Position numbers and translations under genes: made by a program
The notes under the pieces: generated by a model
The model's input: the letters and a program-made list of their open reading frames with translations, nothing else
Database searches by the model: none
Told to the model about the DNA's origin: nothing
NCBI GenBank assembly: GCA_963709525.1
Contig: CAVPXB010000010.1
Coordinates: 248,001-312,000 of the forward strand
Origin: CAIWHR01 sp963709525
Lineage (GTDB): Bacteria > Pseudomonadota > Gammaproteobacteria > Burkholderiales > Casimicrobiaceae
DNA: 64,000 bases
Direction: 5' to 3'
Shown here: in pieces, positions 1 to 9,833 of the stretch
How positions within the stretch are numbered: position 1 is the stretch's first letter
How the letters are laid out: each line of letters opens with the position of its first letter

Positions 1-939
1 TGCAACGCGAACTGGCGACGCGCGGCGAATCCGAAGCCGCGTTGTCGGCAGCGCGGGACCGCCTCGAAGGGCTTGGCGCCGAATTGCGGTCCGCCGACGA
101 ATCCCGCCTGGTGGCGGAACAGAAGCTCGACCCCGCGCGCAGCAGGATCGAGGACATGCGGCTGAAGGAGCAGGCCTCGGCGTTGCAGGAACAGCAGTTC
201 TCCGATCAGCTCGCCGAAGCGCACGCGGATCTTCCCGGATTGCCCGAGCAGCTGAAGGCGTTCGGCAGCAAGTCGCAACTGCCCGGCGAGATCGAACGGC
301 TGCAGGCCGCGATCGTCGGGCTTGGGGGCCGTCAACCTCGCTGCGCTCGACGAAGTCGGCATCGCGCAGGAGCGCAAGACCTATCTCGATGCGCAGGCGG
401 CGGACCTCACCGAGGCGCTGACGACGCTGGAGAACGCCATACGGCAGATCGACAAGGAGTCGCGGCAGCTGCTGCAACAGACCTTCGACGCCGTCAACGA
501 GAACTTTGCGAAGCTGTTCCCGGCCTTGTTCGGCGGCGGGCAGGCCCGTCTGGTCCTCACCGGCGAAGAAATCCTCGACTCGGGCGTGCAGGTGATTGCG
601 CAGCCGCCGGGAAAGCGCAACAGCTCGATTCATCTTCTGTCCGGAGGCGAGAAGGCGTTGACGGCGACATCGTTGGTGTTCGCGCTGTTCCAGTTGAACC
701 CGGCGCCCTTCTGCCTGCTCGACGAGGTCGATGCGCCGCTCGACGATCCGAATACCGACCGATTCTGCAAGCTGGTGCGCGAGATGTCCGCCCAGACGCA
801 GTTCCTGTTCATTTCGCACAACAAGATCACGATGGAGATGGCGAGCCAGCTGATCGGCATCACGATGCCCGAAGCCGGAATCTCGCGCGTGGTGACCGTC
901 GACATCGCCGATGCGCTCGAGCTGGCGGTTGCCGGTTGA
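1..939 (+). CDS. smc: Chromosome partition protein SMC, C-terminal part (5' truncated, frameshifted)
   Basis: This is the 3' end of the SMC ATPase that compacts and segregates the chromosome. The window opens inside the C-terminal coiled coil, which is rich in Glu, Arg, Ala and Gln and read in frame 3. At about position 325 the frame must change to frame 1 to continue. The string cttggggg there has one G too many compared with the family-expected Leu-Gly-Ala-Val-Asn. The second part carries the ABC signature LLSGGEKAL and Walker B with the D-loop (CLLDEVDAPLDD), followed by FISHNKITME, so the head domain is complete. zipA and ligA follow, the usual betaproteobacterial order. The frame break is most likely a homopolymer sequence error, because both sides remain fully SMC-like. 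Confidence 0.93.
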
Positions 940-948
940 TCGCGCGCG

Positions 949-981
949 GCGCGCAATCGTTGCGCGCTGCCACGCTATAAT
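949..981 (+). promoter_or_regulatory. Hairpin and candidate -10 box between smc and zipA
   Basis: A perfect 8-bp inverted repeat (gcgcgcaa/ttgcgcgc, 949-967, 3-nt loop) follows the smc stop. It has no T-run. A perfect TATAAT lies at 976-981, about 60 bases before zipA. No convincing -35 box is visible 16-18 bases upstream, so this is only a candidate zipA promoter. Confidence 0.35.
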
Positions 982-1041
982 CGCCAGCATCGCGATTCCA
1001 GCCGTCGCCTGATCCCTACCGCGTCCTGCCAACAAGCGCGC

Positions 1042-2278
1042 ATGACCTCGCTGCAAATCGGCCTCATCGCCGCCGGCGTCCTCCTCGTCGCCGGTGTCCT
1101 GGCCTACAACTGGTGGCAGGAGCGGCGCGTTCGCCGGCGCATCGACGCAGCGTTCAAGGCGCGGGCGCCCGGGGATGACGTCCTGCTCGGTCGAACGCGC
1201 GCGACGCCCGCGCCCGCCGGCGATCGTGTCGAGCCCTCGCTGGGTAGCGCCGCCGCACCGCCGCGGGACGGCGGGACCGAACTCGAGCAACCGGCGCCGT
1301 CACCTTCCGCTGCGGCGCTGATCGCCGAAGCGCAGGGCTTCGAGCCGCCGGTCGACGTCATCCGTGGCGAAGCCGTGCCCGCGCCGCGGGCAACGGCAGT
1401 CGAAGCGCCACCGCCGTCCATCGCGCGGGCCGACGTCCTGGCGCCGGCATTCGCCGGTCCCGTTCCCGACCCGGAAATCGAGAGCATCGTCACGCATTCA
1501 GCCGGTGCGGCCGATCGGGGCCGGGGCGTTGGCCGCCGGGCTGCATGCGCGTCTGGGCAAGCCGCTGCGCTGGTTCGGGCGTCGCGGCGAGGGGCAGCCC
1601 TGGCAACTGCTTGGCTCCGACTCGCGTGGCGAGTTTGCGGAGGTCGCGGCTTGCCTGCTGCTCGCCGATCGGACCGGGGCCGCAAGCGCCCCGCTGCTCG
1701 ATGCCTTTGTCCGTCTTGCAGGCGAAGTCGCAGCATCGATTCCGGCCGCTTTCGTCGCGCCCTCGCCGGCCTCCGAGGCGAGCCGCGCCGAGGCACTGGA
1801 CCGCATCTGCGCCGATCTCGATGTCCAGATAGGACTCACGCTGATCAAGACCAGCCCGGCGACGATGTCCGGCACGCGCTTGCGCGGAGTAGCCGAGGCG
1901 TCGGGTTTCCGGCTCGCGGCCGGCGGGCGTTTCGAATGGGTGCAGGAGGATACCGGGGCCGTGCTGTACGTGCTGCAGAATTACCGGTCCGAACCGTTCA
2001 CCGCCGATACGCTGCGCATGATGTCGACGCCCGGAGCGGTGCTCCTGCTCGACGTGCCGCGCATCGCCGACCCCGCGCGCGTGTTCGATCAGATGAAACT
2101 GGCCGCAAAGCGGATGGCCCAGACACTCGATGCGACCCTCGTCGACGACAATCGACGCCCGCTCGATGACGCCGCACTCGCCGCCATTCGCCAGCAGGTG
2201 CAGGCGACGGCCACCGCGATGCGCGAGGTCCGGATCGAATCGGGCAGCCCGCGTGCATTGGCGCTGTTCGGCGGCTGA
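1042..2278 (+). CDS. zipA: Cell division protein ZipA (frameshifted)
   Basis: ZipA is a bitopic inner-membrane protein that tethers FtsZ to the membrane. The ATG at 1042 starts a protein with one N-terminal membrane segment (about residues 5-22, Leu/Ile/Ala/Val-rich) followed by a basic stretch. A long Pro/Ala-rich linker comes next, then the FtsZ-binding domain with GLHARLGKPLRWFGR and an ending of about 130 residues containing VLYVLQNYRSEPF. The linker is in frame 1 and the FtsZ-binding domain in frame 2, so one indel lies near 1494-1510. Its place between smc and ligA is typical for betaproteobacteria and supports the call. The break is probably a sequencing error. Confidence 0.85.
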
Positions 2279-2316
2279 TCGTTGCGCGCCCGTCATCGCC
2301 GGAGCCCGCTGCCACA

Positions 2317-4399
2317 ATGGTGCCGGTCGTGACGATCCCCGCCGACGTCCTCGCCCGTGCCGCCGCGCTGCGCACCGAGATCGATGCCCACGACCATCGC
2401 TATTACGTGCTCGACGCACCGCTGGTCAGCGACGCCGAATACGATGCGCTGTTCCGCGAACTGCAGGCGCTGGAGGCACAGTACCCGGGGCTGCTGACGC
2501 GCGCGTCCCCCACGCAGCGGGTGGGTGGGAAGGCGCGCTCGGAGTTTGCGCCGGTGCGGCACGCGGTGCCGATGCTGTCGATTCGGACCGAGACGGTCAT
2601 CGGCGCTGCAGGCGCCAGGCAATTCGATGCCCGGATTCGCCGCGATCTGGGCCTTGCAGCGTCCGATCCGCCCGTCGAGTACATGGCGGAGCTCAAGTTC
2701 GACGGTCTCGCGATCAGTCTGCGCTACGAGGATGGCGAGCTCGCGCTGGCGGGAACGCGCGGCGACGGCGAGGTGGGCGAGGATGTCACGCAGAATATCC
2801 TGACCATCCATTCGATTCCGCGCCGGCTGCGCACCGCGTCGCCGCCGCCGGTGCTGGAGGTGCGCGGCGAGGTGTACATGACCCGAAGCGATTTCGATGA
2901 ACTGAACGAGCGGCAACGCGGCGGCCGGGTCTGCGCGCCTACGTGAACCCACGCAATACGGCCGCAGGTGCGGTGCGGCAGCTCGATCCGGCGGTCACGG
3001 CGCAGCGGCGTCTGTACTTCTTCGCCTACGGGTTGGGCGAGGTGCGGGGCTGGGCATTGCCCCCGACGCAGTCGGCGCTGCTGCAGGCGCTCTCCGCGTT
3101 GGGATTTCCGGTCGAACCGCGACGGCCGTGTCGCTGCAGGGCGCCGACGAGCTCATCGCGTTCTACGAGGAGACCGAGGCCGAGCGGGCGCGCCTTGCCG
3201 TTCGATATCGACGGTGTTGTTTACAAGGTCAACAGCCTCGAACGCCAGCGGCAGATGGGTTTCGTGACGCGCGAGCCGCGCTGGGCCGTCGCCCACAAGT
3301 ACGCCGCCGAAGAAATGCCGACCGAGGTGGTCGCCATCGAGGTGCAGGTCGGCCGAACCGGCGCCATCACCCCGTGGCCCGGCTTGCGCCGGTGTTCGTG
3401 GGCGGCGTCACCGTGACCAATGCGACGCTGCACAACGAGGACGAGGTCCGGCGCAAGGATGTCCGCGATCGGCGACACCGTCATCGTGCGGCGGGCGGGG
3501 GACGTGATTCCCGAGGTGGTGCGCGTGATCGTCGAACGGCGACCCGCCGACGCGCGCGAGTTCGTGATGCCCAGTGCGGCGTGCCCCGAGATGCGGATTC
3601 GGCCATCCTGCGCCTGAAGCGGACGAAGCGGTGAAGAGGGGCCGTCCGCTGCACCGGCGGCTCGTCTGCCCCGCGCAGCGCAAGCAGGCGATTGCTGCAT
3701 TTCGCCAGCCGCCGGGCGCTGGATATCGAAGGCCTCGGTGACCGGCTGGTCGATCAACTGGTGGATGCCGGGCTGGTGCAGACGCCGGCCGACCTCTATC
3801 GGCTCGAGGCGCTCGCACTCAGCGCGCTGGAACGGATGGCCGACAAATCGGCGGCCAACGTCGTCGCACGCCATCGCCAGCGAGTCGTCACCACGCTGGC
3901 CCGGTTCATCTTCGGGCTCGGCATACAGGTAGGTGAGGCGACGGCGACGCCGAACGCGATCTCACGCGGCGCACTTCGGGAGTCTCGACGCCCTGATCGC
4001 CGCCGACGAGGATCGGTTGCTGCAGGTGCGCGATGTCGGGCCGGTAGTGGCACAGAGCATCGCCCGGTTTTTCGCCGAGCCGCACAACCGCGAGGTGATC
4101 GACAAGCTCCGAACCGCAGGACTTAGGTGGGAGGAAGGCCCCCCCGCAGCGCGGATGGAGGGGCGCTTGCGGGCCTGACGCTGGTGCTGACGGGATCGCT
4201 GCCCACGCTTTCGCGCGACGCGGCCAAGGCAATGATCGAGCACGCTGGCGGCAAGGTCGCGGGCAGCGTTTCGGCGCGGACGGATCTCGTCGTCGCCGGT
4301 GCGGACGCAGGCAGCAAGCTCGCGCGGGCGATCGAGCTTGGCATCAGCGTACTGGATGAAGAGGGCCTGCGACGCCGCATCGAGTCCGGGGCGCGCTGA
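2317..4399 (+). CDS. ligA: NAD-dependent DNA ligase LigA (at least seven frame breaks)
   Basis: LigA seals nicks using NAD+. Every domain can be followed if the reading frame is allowed to change. The N-terminal Ia domain has HDHRYYVLDAP. The adenylation domain has the AMP-accepting lysine in AELKFDGLAI and VNPRNTAAGAVRQLDP. The OB fold has QVGRTGAITPVA and RAGDVIPEVV. Then come a zinc-finger region, helix-hairpin-helix repeats (LDIEGLGDRLVDQLVD) and a C-terminal BRCT domain (LTLVLTGSLPTLSRDAAK). Breaks fall near 2930, 3115, 3195, 3375, 3465, 3590, 3680, 3930, 3965 and 4140. In a true pseudogene the flanking protein would also drift, but here it does not, so this looks like one functional essential gene read badly. 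galU follows. Confidence 0.9.
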
Positions 4400-4436
4400 T
4401 CCGGGGCATGACATCAACGGGGAAGAGAGCGTCGAA

Positions 4437-5306
4437 ATGCGCAAGATCACCAAAGCGGTATTCCCGGTGGCGGGTCTGGGCACCCGCTTTCTGCCGGCCA
4501 CCAAGGCGAGCCCGAAGGAAATGCTGCCGGTCGTCGACAAGCCGCTGATCCAGTATGCGGTGGAAGAGGCGGCGGCGGCAGGCATCACCGACATGATCTT
4601 CATCACCGGCCGCAACAAGCGGGCGATCGAGGATCACTTCGACAAGGCCTACGAACTCGAGACCGAACTCGAGATGCGCAACAAGACCGAACTGCTCGCG
4701 ACTCTGCAGGCGGCAACACCGCCGGGCATCAACTGCATCTACATCCGGCAAACCGAGGCCCTGGGGCTGGGCCATGCCGTGCTGTGTGCGGCACCGGTGG
4801 TCGGCGACGAACCCTTCGCCGTGCTCCTTGCGGACGACCTGATCGACGCCGAGGTTCCGGTGATGCGACAGATGACCGAGCTTGCGGCACGCGAGGATTG
4901 TGCGGTGATCGGCGTGATGAACGTCGCCGCGTCCGAGACCGGTAACTACGGCATTGTCGAAACGGGCGCAGCCGATGGGCGCGCCGCGCCGATCACGCGC
5001 ATGGTCGAGAAGCCAAGACCGGGCACGACCGCGTCGACATTGGCGGTCGTCGGTCGGTATGTCCTCACCCCGCGGTTGTTCCATCATCTGCGGTCGATGC
5101 CCGCGGGAGCCGGCGGCGAGATCCAGCTCACCGACGGCATATCGCTGCTGCTGGCCGAGGAGCAGGTGCTCGCCTATGCGTTCGAGGGGCGTCGGTACGA
5201 TTGCGGCGACAAGCTCGGTTATCTCGAGGCCACCGTCGATTTCGGCCTCAAGCATCCGGAGCTGGCTGACGGATTTTCCGCGTTCCTTCGCCGCCGTGCC
5301 CAATGA
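4437..5306 (+). CDS. galU: UTP-glucose-1-phosphate uridylyltransferase
   Basis: GalU makes UDP-glucose from UTP and glucose-1-phosphate, feeding exopolysaccharide, LPS and trehalose synthesis in the cytoplasm. The 289-residue protein has the nucleotide-binding motif GLGTRFLPATKASPKEML near the N terminus, QTEALGLGHAVLCA, and VEKPRPG in the second half. The length matches the family (about 290-300). The ATG at 4437 is preferred over upstream in-frame codons because it is preceded by the purine-rich ggggaagagag and begins with the family-typical MRKITKAVFPVAG. Its stop overlaps the start of the next gene by four bases (ATGA), so the regulator downstream is likely translated from the same message. 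Confidence 0.95.
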   Translation: MRKITKAVFPVAGLGTRFLPATKASPKEMLPVVDKPLIQYAVEEAAAAGITDMIFITGRNKRAIEDHFDKAYELETELEMRNKTELLATLQAATPPGINCIYIRQTEALGLGHAVLCAAPVVGDEPFAVLLADDLIDAEVPVMRQMTELAAREDCAVIGVMNVAASETGNYGIVETGAADGRAAPITRMVEKPRPGTTASTLAVVGRYVLTPRLFHHLRSMPAGAGGEIQLTDGISLLLAEEQVLAYAFEGRRYDCGDKLGYLEATVDFGLKHPELADGFSAFLRRRAQ

Positions 5307-6205
5307 CGCTGAACGAACTCCGGTACATCGTCGCCTTGGCGCAGGAGCGCAACTTCGGCCGTGCGGCACGGCGCTGCTTCGTCTCGCAGCCGGCGCTTTC
5401 CGTGGCGATCGCCAAGCTGGAGGACGAACTCGGGACCCGGCTGTTCGAACGTGGCAAGAGCAAGATCGGCATCACCCTGGTCGGCGGGCGGATAGTCGAG
5501 CAGGCGCAAAGGGTGCTGGAGGAATCGGCCCGCATCAAGGAGATCGCGCAGGCGGGGCGCAATCCGTTGGCGGGGCCGTTGAAGCTGGGCGTCATCTATA
5601 CGGTCGCGCCGTATCTGTTGCCCGACCTCATACCCCGGCTGCACGTTCTCGCGCCGCAGATGCCGCTCGATATCGAGGAAAACCTGACCGAGAACCTCGA
5701 AACGGCGCTCAAGAGCGGACGCATCGACGCAGCGATCATCGCGCTTCCGTTCGCGCCGGCGGGCGTGACCACCGAGTTCCTGTACGAAGAACCGTTCCAG
5801 GTCGTCGTGCCGCGGGGGCACAAATGGACGAAGCGCAAGTCCATTCGCCCGGATGAGCTTGCGGCTGAACACACGATCCTGCTTTCCGTCGGCAACTGTT
5901 TCCGCGACCAGGTGCTCGATGCCTGCCCTGAGCTCAATCGTGCCGACTCGCACATTGCGCGAACGAGTTCGCTCGAGACCGTGCGCAACATGGTGGCGTC
6001 CGGACTTGGCGTGTCGGTGTTGCCGCGCGACGCGCTCACGCCCAAATACCACAGCAGCCTGGTGGTGCCGATTCCGTTCACGCGGCCCATGCCCGCCCGA
6101 CGCGTTGCGATCGCGTTCCGGAAAAGCTTTCCGCGTCCGGAAGCGATCGCGGCGATTCGCGGCGCGGTGGCGGGGTGCCGTCCGCAGCGGCCCCGACCGC
6201 CGTGA
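5303..6205 (+). CDS. oxyR: LysR-type peroxide sensor OxyR
   Basis: A 300-residue LysR-type regulator with an N-terminal winged helix-turn-helix (residues about 3-60, RNFGRAARRCFVSQPALS) and a periplasmic-binding-like sensor domain. Two cysteines fall at residues 199 and 208 in GNCFRDQVLDAC. This is the same numbering and spacing as the disulfide pair of E. coli OxyR, so a hydrogen-peroxide sensor is the most specific reading. The start overlaps the galU stop (ATGA), suggesting translational coupling. No catalase or peroxidase gene is adjacent. The last 15 residues are Arg/Pro-rich and not conserved. Confidence 0.85.
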   Translation: MTLNELRYIVALAQERNFGRAARRCFVSQPALSVAIAKLEDELGTRLFERGKSKIGITLVGGRIVEQAQRVLEESARIKEIAQAGRNPLAGPLKLGVIYTVAPYLLPDLIPRLHVLAPQMPLDIEENLTENLETALKSGRIDAAIIALPFAPAGVTTEFLYEEPFQVVVPRGHKWTKRKSIRPDELAAEHTILLSVGNCFRDQVLDACPELNRADSHIARTSSLETVRNMVASGLGVSVLPRDALTPKYHSSLVVPIPFTRPMPARRVAIAFRKSFPRPEAIAAIRGAVAGCRPQRPRPP

Positions 6206-6299
6206 CGAGCGGGATGTTGCGGTGCTGCGCCGATCATCCGCGCGACACCGGTTGCACTGGCGAACGCGAGTGCAGGCGCGGGTTCGCCGGCGCAGAACC

Positions 6300-6329
6300 A
6301 AAAAAAAGGGCTACGCTTGCGCGCAGCCC
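6300..6329 (-). terminator. Rho-independent terminator of tRNA-Val
   Basis: Read on the minus strand, a 9-bp stem (gggctgcgc/gcgtagccc with one G-T pair, loop gcaa) is followed by eight T residues. It lies 11 bases beyond the CCA end of the tRNA-Val gene and would end its transcript. It also lies just downstream of oxyR on the other strand. Confidence 0.85.
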
Positions 6330-6339
6330 GTGGTCCATG

Positions 6340-6414
6340 TGGTGGGCGATACTGGTTTCGAACCAGCGACCCCTGCCGTGTGAAGGCAGTGCTCTACCGC
6401 TGAGCTAACCGCCC
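6340..6414 (-). tRNA. tRNA-Val (anticodon CAC)
   Basis: The minus strand folds into a complete cloverleaf: acceptor stem GGGCGGT/ATCGCCC, D arm GCTC/GAGC, anticodon stem CTGCC/GGCAG with loop TTCACAC, and T arm with TTCGAAA. CCA is encoded. Anticodon CAC reads GUG valine codons, which are common in this GC-rich genome. The gene has its own promoter and terminator. Confidence 0.95.
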
Positions 6415-6437
6415 CGCGAACCCAGACAGGAGCGGCG

Positions 6438-6467
6438 ATTTAACCATAGCGGCGAGATCAGGGTCAA
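6438..6467 (-). promoter_or_regulatory. Promoter of tRNA-Val; remainder of 6415-6666 unexplained
   Basis: On the minus strand TTGACC (6467-6462) and TTAAAT (6443-6438) are separated by 18 bases, and the tRNA begins 24 bases after the -10 box. The rest of the 6415-6666 gap is visibly more AT-rich than its surroundings. It must hold the plus-strand promoter of the ATP-grasp operon, but I cannot choose a convincing -35/-10 pair. Confidence 0.6.
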
Positions 6468-6666
6468 ACCGCCTGTCTGTGATTGTTTAACGACGTCCTG
6501 GACAAATATGCTTCATAACAGTGCGCTACGAGACTCAAAAAGGGGCAGATCGCCCGTTCGCGCCGGTCCGCGAACGCTAAGCTGCGACTGCGGCAGGTGT
6601 TTTGCCGCTGGCCTGACTATTGCTTGATAGGCAATTGGAAATCCTAACCGCCCTCTGAAATTTCCC

Positions 6667-8082
6667 GTGTCCGGCCCCGCCCACAACGAGATGCATACGC
6701 CCGACGGCGCTTGCAGAGCCCATTATCGCGCCTTCGCCGACTGGCTGGAGCGGACCCCGCCGGTGCGCATCGCCCAGAAACGCGATGAAGCAGAGCGCGC
6801 CTTTCACCGCGTCGGCATCACGTTTGCGGTCTACGGCGAGGACTCCGGCAACGAGCGCCTGATCCCCTTCGACATCGTCCCGCGGATCATTCCTGCGGAC
6901 GAGTGGAAGCTGCTCGATCGCGGGTTGCGCCAACGCGTGCAGGCGCTGAACCTCTTCCTGCACGACATCTATCACGATCAGGCGATCCTTGCGGCCGGAC
7001 TGATCCCGGCCGAGCGCGTGCACGGCAACGCGCAGTTCCGTCCCGAAATGCGCGGCATGAACGTGCCGGGGGGCATCTACGCCCACATTGCCGGCGTCGA
7101 TGTCGTGCGGGCGGGTGCCGGAGAATATTACGTGCTCGAGGACAACCTGCGGGTTCCCTCCGGCGTGTCGTACATGCTCGAGAACCGCAAGATGATGATG
7201 CGGTTGTTCCCGGAACTCTTCGCCACGCAATCGATACGCCCGGTCCAGCACTACCCGGATCTGCTGCTCGAGAACCTGCGCACGGTTGCACCCGCCGGCG
7301 AGGAGATGCCGACGGTGGCCGTGCTGACCCCGGGAGCCTACAACTCCGCGTACTACGAGCACGCATTCCTCGCGCAGCAGATGGGCGTCGAACTGGTCGA
7401 GGGGCAGGATCTCTTCGTCCAGAACGAGACCGTTTACATGCGCACCACGCGCGGCCCCAGGCGCGTGCACGTGCTCTACCGGCGCGTGGACGATGATTTC
7501 CTGGATCCACGGGCGTTTCGGACGGATACGATGATCGGCGTGCCGGGGCTCTTCGCCGCCTACCGCGCCGGGCGGGTCACCCTCGCCAATGCGATCGGGA
7601 CGGGGGTCGCCGACGACAAGTCGATCTATCCCTACGTCGGCGACATGATCCGTTTCTACCTTTCGGAAGAGCCGGTGTTGAACAATGTCCCCACGTGGCT
7701 GTGCTATCGCCCCGACGATCGTGCCTACGTGCTCGACCATCTGGCCGAACTGGTGGTCAAGGAAACGCACGGCGCCGGCGGCTACGGGATGCTGATCGGT
7801 CCGGCCAGCACCGCCGCCGAGCGCGAGACCTTCCGCGCTCGCATCCTTGCCAATCCCGGCCAGTACATCGCGCAACCGACGCTCGCGCTGTCCACCTGTC
7901 CGACGTTCGTCGAATCGGGCCTGGCGCCCCGGCACATCGACCTGCGCCCTTACGTGCTGTCGGGGAAGGACGTGAATCTCGTCCCCGGGGGACTCACACG
8001 CGTGGCGTTGCGCGAGGGCTCGCTGGTCGTCAATTCGTCGCAGGGCGGCGGCACCAAGGACACCTGGGTGCTGGCGGGATAG
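6667..8082 (+). CDS. Circularly permuted type 2 ATP-grasp protein
   Basis: First gene of a four-gene operon with alpha-E, Anbu and a transglutaminase. It belongs to the circularly permuted ATP-grasp family (former DUF404/DUF407), predicted carboxylate-amine ligases that activate a carboxylate as an acyl phosphate. The 471-residue sequence has the glycine-rich nucleotide loop HGAGGYGMLIGP at about residue 370 and the family signatures VPGGLTRVAL and NSSQGGGTKDTWVL at the C terminus. The GTG at 6667 is the first start. The ATG at 6691 (MHTPDGACRAHYRAF) fits the family N terminus as well and may be the real one. The substrate is unknown. The next gene starts 9 bases after the stop. Confidence 0.85.
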   Translation: MSGPAHNEMHTPDGACRAHYRAFADWLERTPPVRIAQKRDEAERAFHRVGITFAVYGEDSGNERLIPFDIVPRIIPADEWKLLDRGLRQRVQALNLFLHDIYHDQAILAAGLIPAERVHGNAQFRPEMRGMNVPGGIYAHIAGVDVVRAGAGEYYVLEDNLRVPSGVSYMLENRKMMMRLFPELFATQSIRPVQHYPDLLLENLRTVAPAGEEMPTVAVLTPGAYNSAYYEHAFLAQQMGVELVEGQDLFVQNETVYMRTTRGPRRVHVLYRRVDDDFLDPRAFRTDTMIGVPGLFAAYRAGRVTLANAIGTGVADDKSIYPYVGDMIRFYLSEEPVLNNVPTWLCYRPDDRAYVLDHLAELVVKETHGAGGYGMLIGPASTAAERETFRARILANPGQYIAQPTLALSTCPTFVESGLAPRHIDLRPYVLSGKDVNLVPGGLTRVALREGSLVVNSSQGGGTKDTWVLAG

Positions 8083-8091
8083 GGGGTCGAG

Positions 8092-9048
8092 ATGCTTTGC
8101 CGTACCGCCAACGAATTGTTCTGGATGGCGCGCCACATCGAGCGCGCCGAGAACGTCGCGCGGATGCTCGACGTCACGCACAAGATGTCGTTGCTGCCGT
8201 ACGAAGCCGTGGAACCGGGTCTGGCCTGGGCCGAGCCCTGGGCGGTACCGCTGGTGACGTCGGGCCTTGCCACCACGTATTACGAGCGCTTCCGCGAGCT
8301 GTCGGCCCCCAACGTGCTGCAGTTCATGATCCTCGATGCCGAAAACCCGTCGTCGATCTACTGCTGCCTGCGCGCCGCCAGGGAGTCCGCGCGCTCCGTG
8401 CGGGGCGCGATCACCTCCGAAATGTACGAGGACCTGAATTCGGCGTGGCTCGAGATGCGCCAGGTCGACTACGCGCGGCTGGATGCCGATGGCGTGTCCG
8501 AGTTCCTCGAATGGGTAAAGATGCGCTCGCACCTCTTTCGCGGCGTGACCTTCGGAACCATGCTGCGCGACGAGGCGTACCATTTCATCCGCCTGGGCAC
8601 TCATCTCGAGCGCGCCGACAATACCGCGCGCATCCTCGACGTCAAGTACCACACGCTGCTGGCGAGCGCCGCGGACGTCGGCGGCGCGGTCGATTACTAC
8701 CAGTGGGGGGCGCTGCTGCGGTCGGTGTCCGGTTTCGAGTCCTATCGCAAGATCTACAGCGACGTGATCACGCCGCGGCGGGTCGCGGAACTGCTGATCC
8801 TGCGCGAGGACATGCCGCGCTCGCTGCACTCGTGCATGAATTTCATCCACGAGACGCTGGAGCGGATCGGCGACGCGTCGAGCCGGGAGATCGAGCGCTC
8901 GTCCGGCGAGCTGCACGCCAAGCTTCACTTCGGCAAGACCGACGACATCATCCGCTTCGGTCTGCACGAGTATCTGATCGATTTCCTGGCGCGCATCTCG
9001 GTGCTGGGCGACGAAATCAGCCGGCATTTCCTGGTGCCGTCCTATTGA
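8092..9048 (+). CDS. Alpha-E domain protein
   Basis: An all-helical protein of 318 residues of the alpha-E family (former DUF403). It is recognised from LCRTANELFWMARHIERAEN at the N terminus, a central LGTHLERADNTARILD and a C-terminal QGLHEYL-like segment (RFGLHEYLIDFLARIS). Alpha-E proteins almost always accompany a circularly permuted ATP-grasp and a transglutaminase-like protein, and are thought to support the same ligation chemistry. No catalytic residues are established. The purine-rich agggggtcgag precedes the ATG. It shares its operon with Anbu, 43 bases downstream. Confidence 0.85.
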   Translation: MLCRTANELFWMARHIERAENVARMLDVTHKMSLLPYEAVEPGLAWAEPWAVPLVTSGLATTYYERFRELSAPNVLQFMILDAENPSSIYCCLRAARESARSVRGAITSEMYEDLNSAWLEMRQVDYARLDADGVSEFLEWVKMRSHLFRGVTFGTMLRDEAYHFIRLGTHLERADNTARILDVKYHTLLASAADVGGAVDYYQWGALLRSVSGFESYRKIYSDVITPRRVAELLILREDMPRSLHSCMNFIHETLERIGDASSREIERSSGELHAKLHFGKTDDIIRFGLHEYLIDFLARISVLGDEISRHFLVPSY

Positions 9049-9091
9049 CCGGGTGGCGGGTTAGAATCCAGAATTTTTCCGGCGCAGGACC

Positions 9092-9823
9092 ATGACCTAT
9101 TGTGTAGCGATGTCGCTCGACGCGGGAATGATTTTCGCGTCCGATTCCCGTACCAACGCGGGCGTCGACCAGGTGTCGCGCTTTTGCAAGATGAAGAGCT
9201 TTGTCCGCGATGGCGATCGGGTGATCGTCCTGCTGTCGTCGGGCAACCTCTCCATCACGCAAAATGCGATCAACACGCTCGAGCAGCACGCCAGGGCGGG
9301 CGACAACGCGCTCAACCTATGGAACGCCACCTCGATGTTCGACGTCGCCCGCCTGCTCGGCGACGCATTGCGCGAGGTGAAGACCCGCGACGGTCCGTAC
9401 CTGATGCAGAACAACATCGACTCCACCGCCAATTTTCTGGTGGGCGGACAGATTCGCGGCGAGCCGCCGCGGCTCTTCAACGTCTACAGCGAAGGGAACT
9501 TCATCGAGGCGACCGCGGAGACCTGCTATTTCCAGAGCGGCGAGACCAAGTACGGCAAGCCGATCATCGACCGCCTGGTCAAGCGCGGCACGTCGCTGAT
9601 CGATGCCACGAAGTGCACGATGGTGTCGTTCGACTCGACGATGCGTTCCAACATCTCGGTCGGGCTGCCCGTCGACTTTCTGATCTACCACACCGACGCG
9701 CTGCGCGTCGGGATGCGGCGCAGCGTCGAGGAAACGGACCCTTATTACCTGATGGTGCACAACCAGTGGGGCGAGGGTCTGCGCCGGGTGTTCGCGGGCA
9801 TCCCCAATCCGGACTGGACCTGA
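9092..9823 (+). CDS. Anbu, ancestral beta subunit proteasome-type protease
   Basis: A 243-residue protein of the Anbu family, a bacterial relative of HslV and the 20S proteasome that assembles without a known ATPase partner. The sequence begins Met-Thr-Tyr-Cys, so removal of Met exposes Thr1 as the expected N-terminal nucleophile. Asp17 (ASDSRTNAG) follows, with Lys32 and Lys34 (CKMKSF) near the usual position of the catalytic lysine. A TTAGAAT box stands 30 bases upstream and could give a second promoter inside the operon. Its link to the ATP-grasp, alpha-E and transglutaminase genes is the diagnostic context. Natural substrates are unknown. Confidence 0.9.
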   Translation: MTYCVAMSLDAGMIFASDSRTNAGVDQVSRFCKMKSFVRDGDRVIVLLSSGNLSITQNAINTLEQHARAGDNALNLWNATSMFDVARLLGDALREVKTRDGPYLMQNNIDSTANFLVGGQIRGEPPRLFNVYSEGNFIEATAETCYFQSGETKYGKPIIDRLVKRGTSLIDATKCTMVSFDSTMRSNISVGLPVDFLIYHTDALRVGMRRSVEETDPYYLMVHNQWGEGLRRVFAGIPNPDWT

Positions 9824-9833
9824 CGGGCGTCTG

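Noticed and set aside
2317..4399. ligA as a true pseudogene
   Set aside because: All catalytic and structural motifs are intact between the breaks, and no second ligA is in view. Real decay would also change the protein between breaks.
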